Below, one piece after another: positions 1-9,186 of a stretch of 21,973 nt of DNA. Both the position numbers and the translations under genes were made by a program. This stretch comes from a virus: IMG/VR virus record IMGVR_UViG_3300047374_000165, positions 1 to 21,973 of that record, one strand, 5' to 3'. Under the pieces are notes generated by a model. The model made no database searches, was not told the DNA's origin, and was given only the letters and a program-made list of their open reading frames with translations. The number at the start of each line of letters is the position of its first letter. Within the stretch, counting starts at the first letter, position 1.

Positions 1-78
1 CTTTTCGCTGGCTTCGCGGAGTGTATCTCCCGTACCGTCGTTTGCTGATCCACCTGTGTTTAGAATTCTTCTTGTCAT
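1..78 (-). CDS. Phage structural protein, N-terminal fragment (cut by window edge)
   Basis: Only the first 26 codons are in the window; the gene continues beyond position 1. The peptide begins MTRRILNTGGSANDGTGD and continues TLREASEK. This type of start (xILNxGxxANDGTGDTLR) is common at the N-terminus of baseplate or fibre-associated structural proteins of marine T4-like phages; that is recalled family knowledge, not a search result. The ATG lies one base after the TAA of the upstream 316-residue gene, so it is the next member of the same late operon. The exact role cannot be told from 26 residues. Confidence 0.7.
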   Translation of the reverse strand, partial: MTRRILNTGGSANDGTGDTLREASEK

Positions 79-79
79 T

Positions 80-1030
80 TTACCCGCCGTGTTCTTCTGC
101 GTCTAGATTTTCGTAGGTTTGTGATAGATCAAGTGTACCATCATCTAGTGTAGGTGGTTTCACACCAGCCCATTCTCCGATCGTACCGAAGTCGTCGGAT
201 AGTTGTTGCAATGTAATCGTTTCGTACTTAACAAGTGTCTCAAGCGAACTAACGATAATACCTGTACCATCGTCCTTCTGTGCCTGTGTACGTGCATCGA
301 CCGGATCGTTCTCTTCCATAACGAGTAGAGAGTATGTCGGAGTGAGACTGCCCGACTGAGTTGTTTCAAGAACGACTGGGTAGTTAGGTATTTCTAATGG
401 ATCAGTTGTATCCCCCGCCATAACGTCGAGATCTCCGAACCCCAGAGTCTCTGTCTCTGCAGCCAAATAAAACCCGGCCGGGTGTACCATCTTCTTGTAC
501 ATTATTTCGTAGTCAGAAAACGATAGAGGTGTTCTTAAAAGAACTGAGAAAATCTGATATCGTTTGTCGTCTTGAATGTACTTCAACGAATTAGGTCCGA
601 TTAGGGATCCTCTTGGTTTGTCGTTCAGCCGAAAGATGTTTCTTTTTGGGTAGGTGACTTCAACGTCTACACCATAGAACGCCTTAAAGAACTGTTCCGC
701 AGATAGTTGCGTACCCTTGGACCGATAAAATCTTGATAGGAGTCGCGCCATAAATCTTGGGTCAGCATTTACATTCTGATCAAATGATCCGGCATCTAAC
801 CCATCACTGATTTCACCTATCAATAAATCTAAGTGCTCTAACTCAGTAGTTGAGATATTGCGTATATCAATCAATTCATTGATTATCTTTTCTACAGACT
901 CTTTTTCCGTAAACTTATAATATAGTTCCAAAAAATAAACGAGCCTTGGGTACTGTTCCTGAAAAAACTGAGGAAGTACCTGAGATACTTTTGGTTGATG
1001 AAACTTAGGGTCTATTCTCAAATCTGACAT
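80..1030 (-). CDS. Baseplate-associated structural protein (316 aa), not assigned to a T4 gene
   Basis: No firm T4 counterpart recognised. Residues about 15-45 carry the pattern VLPQFFQEQYPRLVYFLELY, which resembles the FLExYYxF segment that recurs in baseplate or wedge-associated proteins of cyanophages and other marine myoviruses (family recollection). The middle (residues 90-200) is mixed alpha/beta with a PKRNIFRLNDKPRGSLIG stretch, and the C-terminal third is acidic. The start ATG overlaps the TAA of gp6 (TAATG), so translation is probably coupled to gp6. Position directly after genes 25 and 6, where T4 has baseplate wedge genes 7 and 8, supports a wedge or wedge-fibre connector role, but this is inference from context. 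T4 gp7 is far larger, so it is not a simple gp7. Confidence 0.8.
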   Translation of the reverse strand: MSDLRIDPKFHQPKVSQVLPQFFQEQYPRLVYFLELYYKFTEKESVEKIINELIDIRNISTTELEHLDLLIGEISDGLDAGSFDQNVNADPRFMARLLSRFYRSKGTQLSAEQFFKAFYGVDVEVTYPKRNIFRLNDKPRGSLIGPNSLKYIQDDKRYQIFSVLLRTPLSFSDYEIMYKKMVHPAGFYLAAETETLGFGDLDVMAGDTTDPLEIPNYPVVLETTQSGSLTPTYSLLVMEENDPVDARTQAQKDDGTGIIVSSLETLVKYETITLQQLSDDFGTIGEWAGVKPPTLDDGTLDLSQTYENLDAEEHGG

Positions 1031-2859
1031 TACAAATCGACCTTGATTACACCTGTATCTACATTAGAGTAAACCATCGACAAACCTTCATCAATCGTTA
1101 GGATATAGTTTCTCAAAGGTATGATTGTACTTTGATTCGCCGGAGTCGCACTTATTTTAATAGCATCATCGACATAACTATTTTCGTCAACGGTCAATGC
1201 GTTAAGTGTTACTGTGCCCTTCGCTGGTTCATACGATCCGATGTTATCGATCTTGATGATGTTGTCCATGTCTAGCAGTTGTAACTTAGTTGAACCTAGT
1301 TTATTCTTGATGATGACGTTCTGTCCGTTAGACTTGAACACCGACGATGTGATTGTGTGATCGTCTTTGTCTGGTTCTGCCAAGAAGACAGGGAAGTTTA
1401 CGTGGAAGTCTTGTTCTATCTTATCAGTAATCCCCAGACTCTTCTCATTCAGTTCGGTAAACATTTCAGTGATAGGAATTCTCTGTTGAACTTTCAAAGT
1501 CATTCGCGAGTTTAGAACCGCAGGCGATAGGTTATCGATCTGCGTCAATAGATTGGAACGGCGGAAGATGGCGTTGAATGTAGATAACTCAGATTGCACG
1601 TGTGTATTGATCAATCCGCGAACGTCTGTCTCTAGGCTTTGAGACTTGGTTACTTTCAATGGATCTATATTAAACGATGTGTTTATTTCTAGATAGGTTT
1701 TTTGCGGGGATACAAATTCTACGTCAATTGACATAATTGATAGATTAGAAGTCAATTCTTTTTTTATTCGTTCCTGCTCTGCATCAATAACGTTCGGATC
1801 TACATCATCTCTGAAGTTTAAACTAACAAAAACTTTACCGTATTCCGGAGGAACATTATCATTACCGCCCCAAGCAATAACGTCATGAAAGTATGAAGAA
1901 TACTTCGATTGAATAAGCGCCCGATAATCGTCTGCTGTAACGAGTCGGTTTTGCGCAGCCCATGCGCGAGGAGCATTCATCTTAATAGAAGAGATACTTT
2001 CTTTACTAGAGCCCCCAGCCGAAAAACTTATCGTATCTACAGTTGAAGTATATCCGAGGTCGCTGAAACTATTTAACTTAAATGTTCTTGCGCCATTTCC
2101 TTCCGAACCTTTAGTAGATACATATGAAACTTCAATTACGTTTCCACGGATAGGTCTTTGTCCTAAAATATTTCCGTCGCTGAATAAAATGTCATAATAT
2201 CCATTAGGCGTTTCATTGACCATGTAGATCTTAGAATCGTCAGTAATAGTACCGACCGACTGTAAATCTTGATATGCGACTGAATCTGGTGATGTTGCGT
2301 TGTCTCTTACATTTACAGATAATGTAGATGTGTCTACACCTTCGTCCATTATAACGTAACTGACATCTACCGAATTGTTTGCTGAGAAAGTACGCGTGTT
2401 CATTTTTCCTTCGGCGATCTGCACGTTCTTAAACGTAAACTTACCGTCTTCAATAGCAACAGTTTTAGGTTCTAATGTATGAAAGGTGTAGCCGCGATCG
2501 TCAATGGTCGTTAGGAACTCTGTACCTCTATTTAAAGTAAAGGTCGAAGGTGGGTTAGGAATAGTAATGGCAACCTCTACTGTTGCTCTCGCTGAAGTAC
2601 GGGACTTCACAGAGTAACCTAGAGATTCGGCATGAGAGATAACCGACGCTCGTACTTGAGAAGTGCTTAAAAAAGATTCATTTATTGCGAGGTTAGCGGT
2701 GATCGCATTGAGGTGCGTATTATAAGCAAGCACGTCCAGAATATTAGACAGTCCGCTCGCATTAAAATCAAAATCGGCAAACTCAGAATCTGCTCTCAGA
2801 TGAGTTTTTAATTTGGATTTGATATCGTTGAAATCTAGTTTGGATGTATTGATTGTCAT
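1030..2859 (-). CDS. 6: Baseplate wedge subunit gp6
   Basis: The 609-residue protein is close to T4 gp6 in size (660) and opens with a typical gp6 N-terminus (residues 1-60, including DFNDIKSKLKTHLR and a NILDVLAYNTHLNA segment). gp6 belongs to the baseplate J-like family; pairs of gp6 form the inner ring that holds the wedges of the contractile-tail baseplate together. The segment around residues 295-330 (APRAWAAQNRLVTADDYRAL) is the conserved core of the J-like family. The start overlaps the stop of gp25 (TAATG), matching the usual gp25-gp6 linkage in T4-like phages. No frameshift or truncation is seen. Transcription is expected from the late promoter at 3322-3329. Confidence 0.93.
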   Translation of the reverse strand: MTINTSKLDFNDIKSKLKTHLRADSEFADFDFNASGLSNILDVLAYNTHLNAITANLAINESFLSTSQVRASVISHAESLGYSVKSRTSARATVEVAITIPNPPSTFTLNRGTEFLTTIDDRGYTFHTLEPKTVAIEDGKFTFKNVQIAEGKMNTRTFSANNSVDVSYVIMDEGVDTSTLSVNVRDNATSPDSVAYQDLQSVGTITDDSKIYMVNETPNGYYDILFSDGNILGQRPIRGNVIEVSYVSTKGSEGNGARTFKLNSFSDLGYTSTVDTISFSAGGSSKESISSIKMNAPRAWAAQNRLVTADDYRALIQSKYSSYFHDVIAWGGNDNVPPEYGKVFVSLNFRDDVDPNVIDAEQERIKKELTSNLSIMSIDVEFVSPQKTYLEINTSFNIDPLKVTKSQSLETDVRGLINTHVQSELSTFNAIFRRSNLLTQIDNLSPAVLNSRMTLKVQQRIPITEMFTELNEKSLGITDKIEQDFHVNFPVFLAEPDKDDHTITSSVFKSNGQNVIIKNKLGSTKLQLLDMDNIIKIDNIGSYEPAKGTVTLNALTVDENSYVDDAIKISATPANQSTIIPLRNYILTIDEGLSMVYSNVDTGVIKVDL

Positions 2860-3299
2860 TATCTTGACCTTGCAATAGTTAAATTCATAGTGACTACTTT
2901 CGGAGTATTAACAACAGCAAACACCAACCGTACACTTAAAGTATAAACGTCTTCGTTAAATGTTGCGGTAACGTTACGGACCTTCGCCCTTGGTTCATAT
3001 TGACTAATACAGTTTTTAATAATATCTTCAACCTCATCTTCCGAAACTTCGGTTGACAGTGAAAATAATAAGCTTTCTAAGTCACCACCAAAATCTGGTT
3101 TGAATGGGACTGATCCAGGCCGAGTCAATAAAAGATTTTTTACAGACTGTCGAACTGCAGCGGCATCTGTCTTCTTATAAACATCGCCCGATGTCTTACG
3201 TGCGAACGTGCAGTCAATATCCGAATACTCACGGTCAATACTTATCGTGATCGGTTTATTCTGCAGGTTTCCGTCTTCTGTAGAAAATACGCTTGGCAT
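2859..3299 (-). CDS. 25: Baseplate wedge subunit gp25
   Basis: A 146-residue protein of the gp25/lysozyme-like (GPW_gp25) family; T4 gp25 has 132 residues. It shows the family pattern: an N-terminal beta stretch, then VRQSVKNLLLTRPGSVPFKP (about residues 49-68), FGGDLESLLF, and the EPRAKV motif near residue 103 followed by a beta-rich end. gp25 joins the baseplate wedge to the sheath and helps to start sheath assembly. The first gene after a TATAAATA late promoter only about 22 bases upstream of its ATG, and overlapping gp6 by TAATG, it heads a late sub-operon 25-6-(316 aa). Confidence 0.93.
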   Translation of the reverse strand: MPSVFSTEDGNLQNKPITISIDREYSDIDCTFARKTSGDVYKKTDAAAVRQSVKNLLLTRPGSVPFKPDFGGDLESLLFSLSTEVSEDEVEDIIKNCISQYEPRAKVRNVTATFNEDVYTLSVRLVFAVVNTPKVVTMNLTIARSR

Positions 3300-3321
3300 T
3301 ACATTAAACTCTTTTTCTTTG

Positions 3322-3329
3322 TATTTATA
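3322..3329 (-). promoter_or_regulatory. T4-type late promoter (TATAAATA) for gene 25
   Basis: The minus strand reads GTATAAATAC here, an exact match to the T4 late -10 box recognised by RNA polymerase with gp55, gp33 and the gp45 clamp. Its TAA is the stop codon of the upstream 581-residue gene. A start about six bases downstream leaves a very short leader before the gp25 ATG. Confidence 0.85.
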
Positions 3330-5070
3330 CGGGAAGTTCTACATCAAATGAAGTTGGTATACCAATCAATGGCAAAACATCGCATAATGTGAGTGTCAGT
3401 AGGTCCAACAACTTGCCCAGACCAATCGCATCTAGGAACGACTTGATCTTCTTGATCCATACATTCAGCAGTTCTTTCTCCCAGTTCGCAGAAAAATCAC
3501 GTGCAGCCTTGATTAGATTGTCGATGTCTTTCTCTGGCATCTTCACTGTCTCATCGATATTACCACCGATCACATCAAGTAGAGACATACCGAATAGAGA
3601 TACACCCTCCAATTGATCAATGATCATACTATATGCCTCTGCCTGCAAATCAAAGTTCTTTATTCTGTCCTCGGCATCTTTGAGTTCTTGTTCAAACTCC
3701 TTCTTGAAGTTGTCTATTTGGGCATCTAGGTCGTCAATCTCTTGTTGAATGAGTTGATCCATATTCTCTATGTCCGACTGCACTTGCCCCGCTTTAGCGA
3801 TTGCGTCCGTCTTGAATTGTTCGGCTTTCTGTTTCGCAGATTCTATCTGAGCCCTTATGAACGATTCAACATCAAAGTTCAATGGTGCAGGTAACGAAGG
3901 CAGACCCAAAGCGTCCCATATCTCTTTGAACTTGTCTATTAATTTACCGAACGCTTCGTGTAATGTCTTGGTACAGAACTTGACGATCTCCGACTTGACA
4001 TATTGCCATGTACATCGAGCTCTCCATTCGTCACACTTCACACCAAACTCAGCATTGAACTGTTGATACTCTGCAGGAATCATCGAGTGGAATCTATCGA
4101 CTTCTGATTCTATTTGTGATATAATACGATTCTGTTCTTCTTCTTCGAAGACCTTGAGTACATCAATACTTATTCCTAAAACATTTACATTGAATCCGAT
4201 CGGTATCACCTTCGAGATCATCTCAAGCATCTTCGCAGGAATGAACATATGATATTCTTGTATCAGTTCATTCCACGCATCGTCGGCCTCTTTCTGCCAG
4301 TTACGTACCTGACCCTTCTTCCAGTACGGGGATAGAATATCTCCAATCAACTCCATGATCTCTTCGACTTGATCGATGATGCCCTGTAACTGTTCCTTTA
4401 TCTGAGCGATCTCACCTTCTATCTGAGATTCTATTTCAGCTTGTGCATTAAAATTCTGTACGTCGGAGTCTAGACCTTCTAACTTTTGTTCTAGTTCTTC
4501 ACCTTTCGCTCTAGCCTCTGCCTCTAATCGAGTCCTCTCTGCCTTTAGTTCCGCCTTGATATCCGGTAACGAATCAATGTATACCTGTATCTTGCTTGGT
4601 ATCTGTGCCAGTTTATTGAACTCGTTAACGATGTCTGCTCGTGTAGGCAATGTGCCACCTTCGCACGGTATTTGTATACCGCCGATCGCAGGTAATGCGA
4701 GAGCGGGCAATGCAATGCCAGCCAAAGACAAACCACCCGAAGCGAGTTTACTGAGGAAGTCTGCGTCCTCTTTCTTAAGAGAGGGAAGGGTAGAGTTAGG
4801 AACGGGTCTGATATTGAGTGTAGGGAGTTCTATCTCTACTATTGGTTCTGGTTCTGGTTCTGGTTCTGGTTCGGGCGCAGGTGCAGGTGCAGGTGCGGCG
4901 GTCGAAGCTGCCCACAAAAGTTGATCACCCAATCGAATTTCGATGATTGGTTCATTACCCAGAAACGCAACATACGTTGACCATACCAGTTCATCACCCA
5001 GGCGCACTTCGACGATCGGTTGATCGCCAAGCAGAACGTTGTGATTGTCCGACCCGTTAATGACTGGCAT
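3325..5070 (-). CDS. Large coiled-coil structural protein with Ala-Pro/Glu-Pro hinge (581 aa)
   Basis: Not recognised as a T4 protein. Residues 13-30 and 36-53 are two copies of a short unit (LGDQPIVEVRLGDELVW and LGNEPIIEIRLGDQLLW). Residues 58-76 are an (AP)n then (EP)n tract, a stiff extended hinge. A hydrophobic Ala/Leu/Gly segment follows at about 100-140. Two long acidic heptad-rich regions (about 165-260 and 400-480) are predicted coiled coils, and each half contains a hydrophobic globular part with a few Cys and Trp. It lies between a fibre-like protein and gp25 in a late operon, so a tail or baseplate appendage role is likely, but this is inferred from context. No signal peptide is seen. 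The start ATG has only a weak Shine-Dalgarno, and the stop codon forms part of the gene 25 late promoter. Confidence 0.8.
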   Translation of the reverse strand: MPVINGSDNHNVLLGDQPIVEVRLGDELVWSTYVAFLGNEPIIEIRLGDQLLWAASTAAPAPAPAPEPEPEPEPEPIVEIELPTLNIRPVPNSTLPSLKKEDADFLSKLASGGLSLAGIALPALALPAIGGIQIPCEGGTLPTRADIVNEFNKLAQIPSKIQVYIDSLPDIKAELKAERTRLEAEARAKGEELEQKLEGLDSDVQNFNAQAEIESQIEGEIAQIKEQLQGIIDQVEEIMELIGDILSPYWKKGQVRNWQKEADDAWNELIQEYHMFIPAKMLEMISKVIPIGFNVNVLGISIDVLKVFEEEEQNRIISQIESEVDRFHSMIPAEYQQFNAEFGVKCDEWRARCTWQYVKSEIVKFCTKTLHEAFGKLIDKFKEIWDALGLPSLPAPLNFDVESFIRAQIESAKQKAEQFKTDAIAKAGQVQSDIENMDQLIQQEIDDLDAQIDNFKKEFEQELKDAEDRIKNFDLQAEAYSMIIDQLEGVSLFGMSLLDVIGGNIDETVKMPEKDIDNLIKAARDFSANWEKELLNVWIKKIKSFLDAIGLGKLLDLLTLTLCDVLPLIGIPTSFDVELPV

Positions 5071-5082
5071 AGGTGATGCCTA

Positions 5083-6432
5083 TTAACCTGTGATGAAATA
5101 CAGTGTATCTGGATCTGGTGTCAATGCAGAATATTGGCTTTGGGTACCCGTCCATAGTTTAATAGGGTTACCCGAACTGTTTTGGTTGTCTAACACACCA
5201 CTTGATGCCGCCAACTCTGAAAGGATTGTTGACTCTTGCGCAGTCGCACGAGTAACTTCTGAAGTGATCTGTGTCTGTAGATCGGCAACAACAGTATCGT
5301 GTCCATCTACACGAGAAACTGTCGAATCTAGTTCTGTATGAACCTCATTGATTGCGCCAACGTTGTCTTGTGCAGTTGTGTCGAATGAACCCGTACCGAC
5401 CTTTGATTGAGTTTGAGTTACCGTTGTCTCTAGGTCTGTAGTACGAACCTCTAACGAAGTGACATCTGTCTCTAACGAAGTAGCACGACTTTCTACCGCA
5501 TTCATTTCAGACTGTAGAGTATTGATTTCGCCTTGTACAGATGTTACATTACCTTCTGTTGTAGTCGCACGAGATTCTAAATCGGTTGCTCTTACTTCTA
5601 CCGCATCAATGTCAGACTCTGCAGTCGTCAACCGACTAGAATTATTAGTGATGACTTGTTGCAGATCGCTGTCGGCATCTTCGAATGCGATGACGATTTC
5701 CTGAATCGTATCTAGAGTCTCTGGAGACGACCCAATGATTGTATCGACTCGACCCGTTACAGTATCTACATCGGTACGTAATCCAGATTCAACACCAGTA
5801 GCGCGAGTAACTTCGGCGTCCAACTGACTTTGTAAACCAGATACATCGCCCGACTGTAGAGTTTGTAGGGCAGTGATGTCAGAATCGTTTGCGGTAATCT
5901 GCGCCTGTATACTATCTACGTCAGTGCGTAGACCAGCTTCGATACCTTCTGCGCGAGTCTTCTCTGTCGCAATCGCATTAGCGTTAACACCTTCTGCTGC
6001 AGTGGCCCGAGCAACTTCCGAATCGATCTGAGATTGTAGATCACTAACATCACCACCTACTAGACCTTGTAAAGAAAGAATGTCAGAGTCATTATCGGCG
6101 ACTTGTGATTGTAGGGAATCTACATCGGTGCGTAACCCAGACTCTATCGATGTGGCGCGAGCGACTTCCGCATCGATGTTAGACTGTAGAGTTAGATCTG
6201 CAGATTCGCGGTTGGTTGTTTCGGTCGTTAAGATTCCATCAGCATAGGCTTTGGCGGCTGCTTCTGCGGCGTCAGCCTTAGTAGTCGCATCTGCGGTGGT
6301 GTCTGTGAGTACGGTTTCGAAATTAGTGTTTATCTTATCGAATGCCGGTATCATAGGTTCGATAACAGTACCGTCAATCTGTACTACATTTAACCCATCA
6401 TCGGAATCCAGTTGTTGTATATTGTCTGTCAT
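5083..6432 (-). CDS. Trimeric coiled-coil tail fibre-like protein (449 aa)
   Basis: Nearly the whole protein is heptad-like and rich in Asp, Ser, Thr, Ala and Gln with almost no aromatic residues, as in fibrous phage proteins. A module containing GLRTDVDS followed by LQSQ or IQAQ and then NDSDI recurs, with GLRTDVD at residues 99, 167 and 217. A GSSPETLDTIQEIV segment near 234 is typical of phage fibre shafts. The last 26 residues (IKLWTGTQSQYSAL, ending DTLYFITG) match the common phage fibre C-terminal motif in which a WTGTQxxY turn is followed by LYFIT. It probably trimerises as a fibre or whisker attached to the baseplate; the receptor is unknown. It lies eight bases after gp5 in the late operon. 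It could also be a fibritin-like whisker. Confidence 0.82.
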   Translation of the reverse strand: MTDNIQQLDSDDGLNVVQIDGTVIEPMIPAFDKINTNFETVLTDTTADATTKADAAEAAAKAYADGILTTETTNRESADLTLQSNIDAEVARATSIESGLRTDVDSLQSQVADNDSDILSLQGLVGGDVSDLQSQIDSEVARATAAEGVNANAIATEKTRAEGIEAGLRTDVDSIQAQITANDSDITALQTLQSGDVSGLQSQLDAEVTRATGVESGLRTDVDTVTGRVDTIIGSSPETLDTIQEIVIAFEDADSDLQQVITNNSSRLTTAESDIDAVEVRATDLESRATTTEGNVTSVQGEINTLQSEMNAVESRATSLETDVTSLEVRTTDLETTVTQTQSKVGTGSFDTTAQDNVGAINEVHTELDSTVSRVDGHDTVVADLQTQITSEVTRATAQESTILSELAASSGVLDNQNSSGNPIKLWTGTQSQYSALTPDPDTLYFITG

Positions 6433-6440
6433 TATATTAC

Positions 6441-7130
6441 CTATGAATTAAGTTTAACTGTGTCGCCTCTAACGGTTACACTTGGAGCGGATAAGTCAAT
6501 AGAAACTGCAGATGTGACCTTAACATCTTCTTTTACAGCGATCAATGCATTACCAGTGACATTGATTTTAACATTGCCGGCCACACTCACTTCATCATTA
6601 CCAACGACTACGGTGAAATGATCTCCGCCAATTACAAGGCTGTCGTCTTTTACTACGTATGTTCTACGAGTACCATCGTCTTGCATTTCGTAATTGGTAC
6701 CCGATCTATGTTGTTCTCTGATACGGGTCTTACCTTCGGTGTCATCATACTCCTTGAAGTGACCACGTTCAGTCTCATACACTTTATTAAGAGGATAGTT
6801 TGCCTTCGCCTTTTCGTTTGTGTCGCCTTCTTTCGGTATCGATCCGATGACCATAGGCAATTGAGAGTCCTGTCCATCTAAGAAGATACCAAAAACCTGA
6901 GTACCCACTAACATACCAAGATTCTGTCCTTTACCTTTGTGTATGCCAGTTGTAATTGGAATGACTACTTGAGCCCATGGTAGGTCTTTGTCTTCGATAT
7001 CATCGTATACACCGAACGCACGTACCTGTGCACGACCCAACTGTAAGGGGTCATCAGCTACATTAATGACTTCTCCAATAAACCAACGAGTCTGATCGCC
7101 ATAATAATCTATAAACGTTTGAGGTATCAT
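6441..7130 (-). CDS. 5: Baseplate hub spike gp5-like protein without lysozyme domain
   Basis: The N-terminal 100 residues look like the gp5/VgrG OB-fold (WFIGEVINVADDPLQLGRAQ, then LPWAQVVIPIT and VFGIFLDGQDSQLPMVIG). Residues 165-229 are short beta repeats such as VIGGDHFTVVVGNDEVSVAG and NVKINVTGNALIAVKEDV, as in the triple-stranded beta-helix that forms the membrane-piercing needle. T4 gp5 has 575 residues with a lysozyme domain between these parts; here only about 60 residues connect them and no lysozyme sequence is present, as in many marine T4-like phages. It overlaps gp27 by ATGA, consistent with the gp27-gp5 hub complex. Confidence 0.88.
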   Translation of the reverse strand: MIPQTFIDYYGDQTRWFIGEVINVADDPLQLGRAQVRAFGVYDDIEDKDLPWAQVVIPITTGIHKGKGQNLGMLVGTQVFGIFLDGQDSQLPMVIGSIPKEGDTNEKAKANYPLNKVYETERGHFKEYDDTEGKTRIREQHRSGTNYEMQDDGTRRTYVVKDDSLVIGGDHFTVVVGNDEVSVAGNVKINVTGNALIAVKEDVKVTSAVSIDLSAPSVTVRGDTVKLNS

Positions 7131-8452
7131 TTTATATCGCCATTAGATAATTTAACACCAGAGAAGGTAATTGTATATTCGCGTGGAGTGAATGAATGTT
7201 TACACGCAAAGATAAGGTAGTCACCAGACTTCTTTTTATCGAAAAGGTCGGTTCGATTTCCGGTCTTAGTGTTACGCAAAACTTTTACTCTCAATTTATT
7301 TCCTATAGTTGTGTTGTAGTCACCATACAGAAAGTCTAAACCATGAACGACAAATGTCACTGGGTCGGTGGTCAACAACCTAGAAATTGCTCGGGATCTC
7401 TCGTTTAAGGTGTAGTAAGCAATTTTGTCTTGTTCTGATATAGACTTTACGTCACCTTCAAAAACATTTGCGCCGCCGACACGAGTAATTTTTCTTGAGC
7501 TGATAGGGTTCTTTGCCCAGTCATATCGATACTTATCATATATTGGTAAACGCCCTTTTTCAACAATACCATCCTCCTCAAGGGTTGCGACTACTTCAGG
7601 TTCAATGTCATAAACAAACTTGTTGTCTATTTTTTTTATCGTATCGATATACCGATGTTCTGCTCCTAAAATTCCTTTATTAATTAAATCATACATATCA
7701 TAACTATCTCTTGACTGCATCGCCATAATAACTCGGCGTCTACTTTCCGGAGACATAGTAGATATCTGAGATTCATAATGCGTATATTCTTGTCCACTGC
7801 GAGGGTTCATCGGAGGCGTTTTAAGAAGACTTTGTAAATCGACAAAATTAAAATTTTGATCTATTAGTGTGGAGTAGAGATAGAAAGGATATCCTTCTAC
7901 AGTAGTAGTTTTATTTTTAATCCAGCACATTGCATCAATGGGTGTTAGGTTTGGTATAATAACCTTTATATCCTGTAGATCTTTATCGATGGGCTTGTTC
8001 ACTTTCGCATTAAAATATTCATCGGCGATCTTTTCAATGATAGTAGAAGACTTTCCGCTATAACATTTATTGATATTGATCAAGTTAGACTTGAACCCAA
8101 CATCTTCGATTAAGTGCATAGCAAAAAATTCTTCATTATCTGCAACTTTATTCGATGCTGAAATTTTATCAATATAGAAAACCTTTTCAATAGCAATAGC
8201 ATCTTCCATATTCGACTTCAAAACGATTGTGATCTTTTCGCCGCCGCTTATATTCAAAACGCCGACAATGTCTTCTATATCTACGAAACCAAGTAGTGCC
8301 GTGACATATGGTTTGTCTAGATGTTCAAAAACGTCCAAGTCAGTAACGACACCGGCTATATCTACTGGTCCAGTGTGCTGAGTGTGGATAAGAACAGAGT
8401 TTATCGATACCGAATCGATGTGTTCCGCCGCTGAAGGTTTTATCACGCTCAT
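7127..8452 (-). CDS. 27: Baseplate hub subunit gp27-like
   Basis: A 441-residue protein (T4 gp27: 391) directly before gp5 and overlapping it by ATGA. gp27 is the trimeric tube-like hub ring to which gp5 binds; it is related to gpD of P2 and the N-terminal half of VgrG. Visible features fit: beta-rich first 110 residues ending in GGEKITIVLKSNMEDAI, then a helical segment with PIDAMCWIKNKTT (common in this family: a Trp within the adhesion domain), and a C-terminal beta region around FVVHGLDFLYGDYNTTIGNK. The assignment relies on neighbour and fold pattern more than on strong sequence motifs. Confidence 0.82.
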   Translation of the reverse strand: MSVIKPSAAEHIDSVSINSVLIHTQHTGPVDIAGVVTDLDVFEHLDKPYVTALLGFVDIEDIVGVLNISGGEKITIVLKSNMEDAIAIEKVFYIDKISASNKVADNEEFFAMHLIEDVGFKSNLININKCYSGKSSTIIEKIADEYFNAKVNKPIDKDLQDIKVIIPNLTPIDAMCWIKNKTTTVEGYPFYLYSTLIDQNFNFVDLQSLLKTPPMNPRSGQEYTHYESQISTMSPESRRRVIMAMQSRDSYDMYDLINKGILGAEHRYIDTIKKIDNKFVYDIEPEVVATLEEDGIVEKGRLPIYDKYRYDWAKNPISSRKITRVGGANVFEGDVKSISEQDKIAYYTLNERSRAISRLLTTDPVTFVVHGLDFLYGDYNTTIGNKLRVKVLRNTKTGNRTDLFDKKKSGDYLIFACKHSFTPREYTITFSGVKLSNGDIK

Positions 8453-9186
8453 TGTGTGCGAATCGCCTCTTTAAATAATTGAACGACCCTATTAATTGAA
8501 CTTGATTTCAATACAATAATTTGTCGATTTTCTTCATTCTTTTGCGTATAAAAATCTAGGTTGGTGACCTCGACATAGGTCGATTGATCGGGCAGATCCG
8601 ATTTGTTTGTGTACATATGATCTTCATGCAAATAATGATGTGCCGACAAGTACTGCGGTTCTACAGCTTTCAATTGGACAGTATCTGTCTGTCCTACAAC
8701 ATTAACAATATCAGTTGATTTAAATGTTTTATTATCGATTGGTTCTATAACTATATGCCCCAAATCTAAATCATAGGACACGATCTTTCCTTCAGCATTA
8801 GATGGGTTGTTATCAGATGATTGCATAGATTTAATGATTGATCCGACTGTGAATGATGCTGGTATAACATCTTCGGTGGATAGCGTAGTAAAAGGAAAAT
8901 CTTTTTTTGCTTTCTTTACGATTTCAATGTGATCAAGCGGCCAACCAAATTCCCGAAGGTGATCGTTCATCATAAAAAACGTCCAATGCAATAACGGGCT
9001 TTCATACAATTCATATGAAACGTTGTCGGCCCTATCGCCATTACGAATGTAGTAATTATGATAATATGAACTATTAGTTTTTATCTCGTCTATTATTTCA
9101 ACATAAGCCGAAATATTTTGTACGGAAGCCCTTTCGCCGTTAGCGAAAGTGTATAGAGATGAAGGAAATTGTTTAAAGTATGACAT
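8449..9186 (-). CDS. 53: Baseplate wedge subunit gp53
   Basis: Recognised by the N-terminal gp53 pattern: a Y-F near the start (MSYFKQFP), followed at about residues 48-75 by DRADNVSYELYESPLLHWTF and MMND, then REFGWPL. T4 gp53 has 196 residues; this one has 245, with extra length in the C-terminal half. gp53 completes the wedge and clamps it to neighbouring wedges so that six can join around the hub. Its start overlaps the stop of gp48 (TAATG) and its stop overlaps the start of gp27 (ATGA), so all three are probably translationally coupled. Confidence 0.9.
   Translation of the reverse strand: MSYFKQFPSSLYTFANGERASVQNISAYVEIIDEIKTNSSYYHNYYIRNGDRADNVSYELYESPLLHWTFFMMNDHLREFGWPLDHIEIVKKAKKDFPFTTLSTEDVIPASFTVGSIIKSMQSSDNNPSNAEGKIVSYDLDLGHIVIEPIDNKTFKSTDIVNVVGQTDTVQLKAVEPQYLSAHHYLHEDHMYTNKSDLPDQSTYVEVTNLDFYTQKNEENRQIIVLKSSSINRVVQLFKEAIRTQ

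Noticed and set aside
4556-4924. Plus-strand frame with a Gly-Ser-Gly-Ala repeat
   Set aside because: It is the reverse complement of the AP/EP hinge of the 581-residue gene.
5083-6432. Regularly spaced DNA repeats that might look like a CRISPR or satellite array
   Set aside because: They are in-frame repeats of a coiled-coil fibre gene; units are imperfect and without unique spacers.
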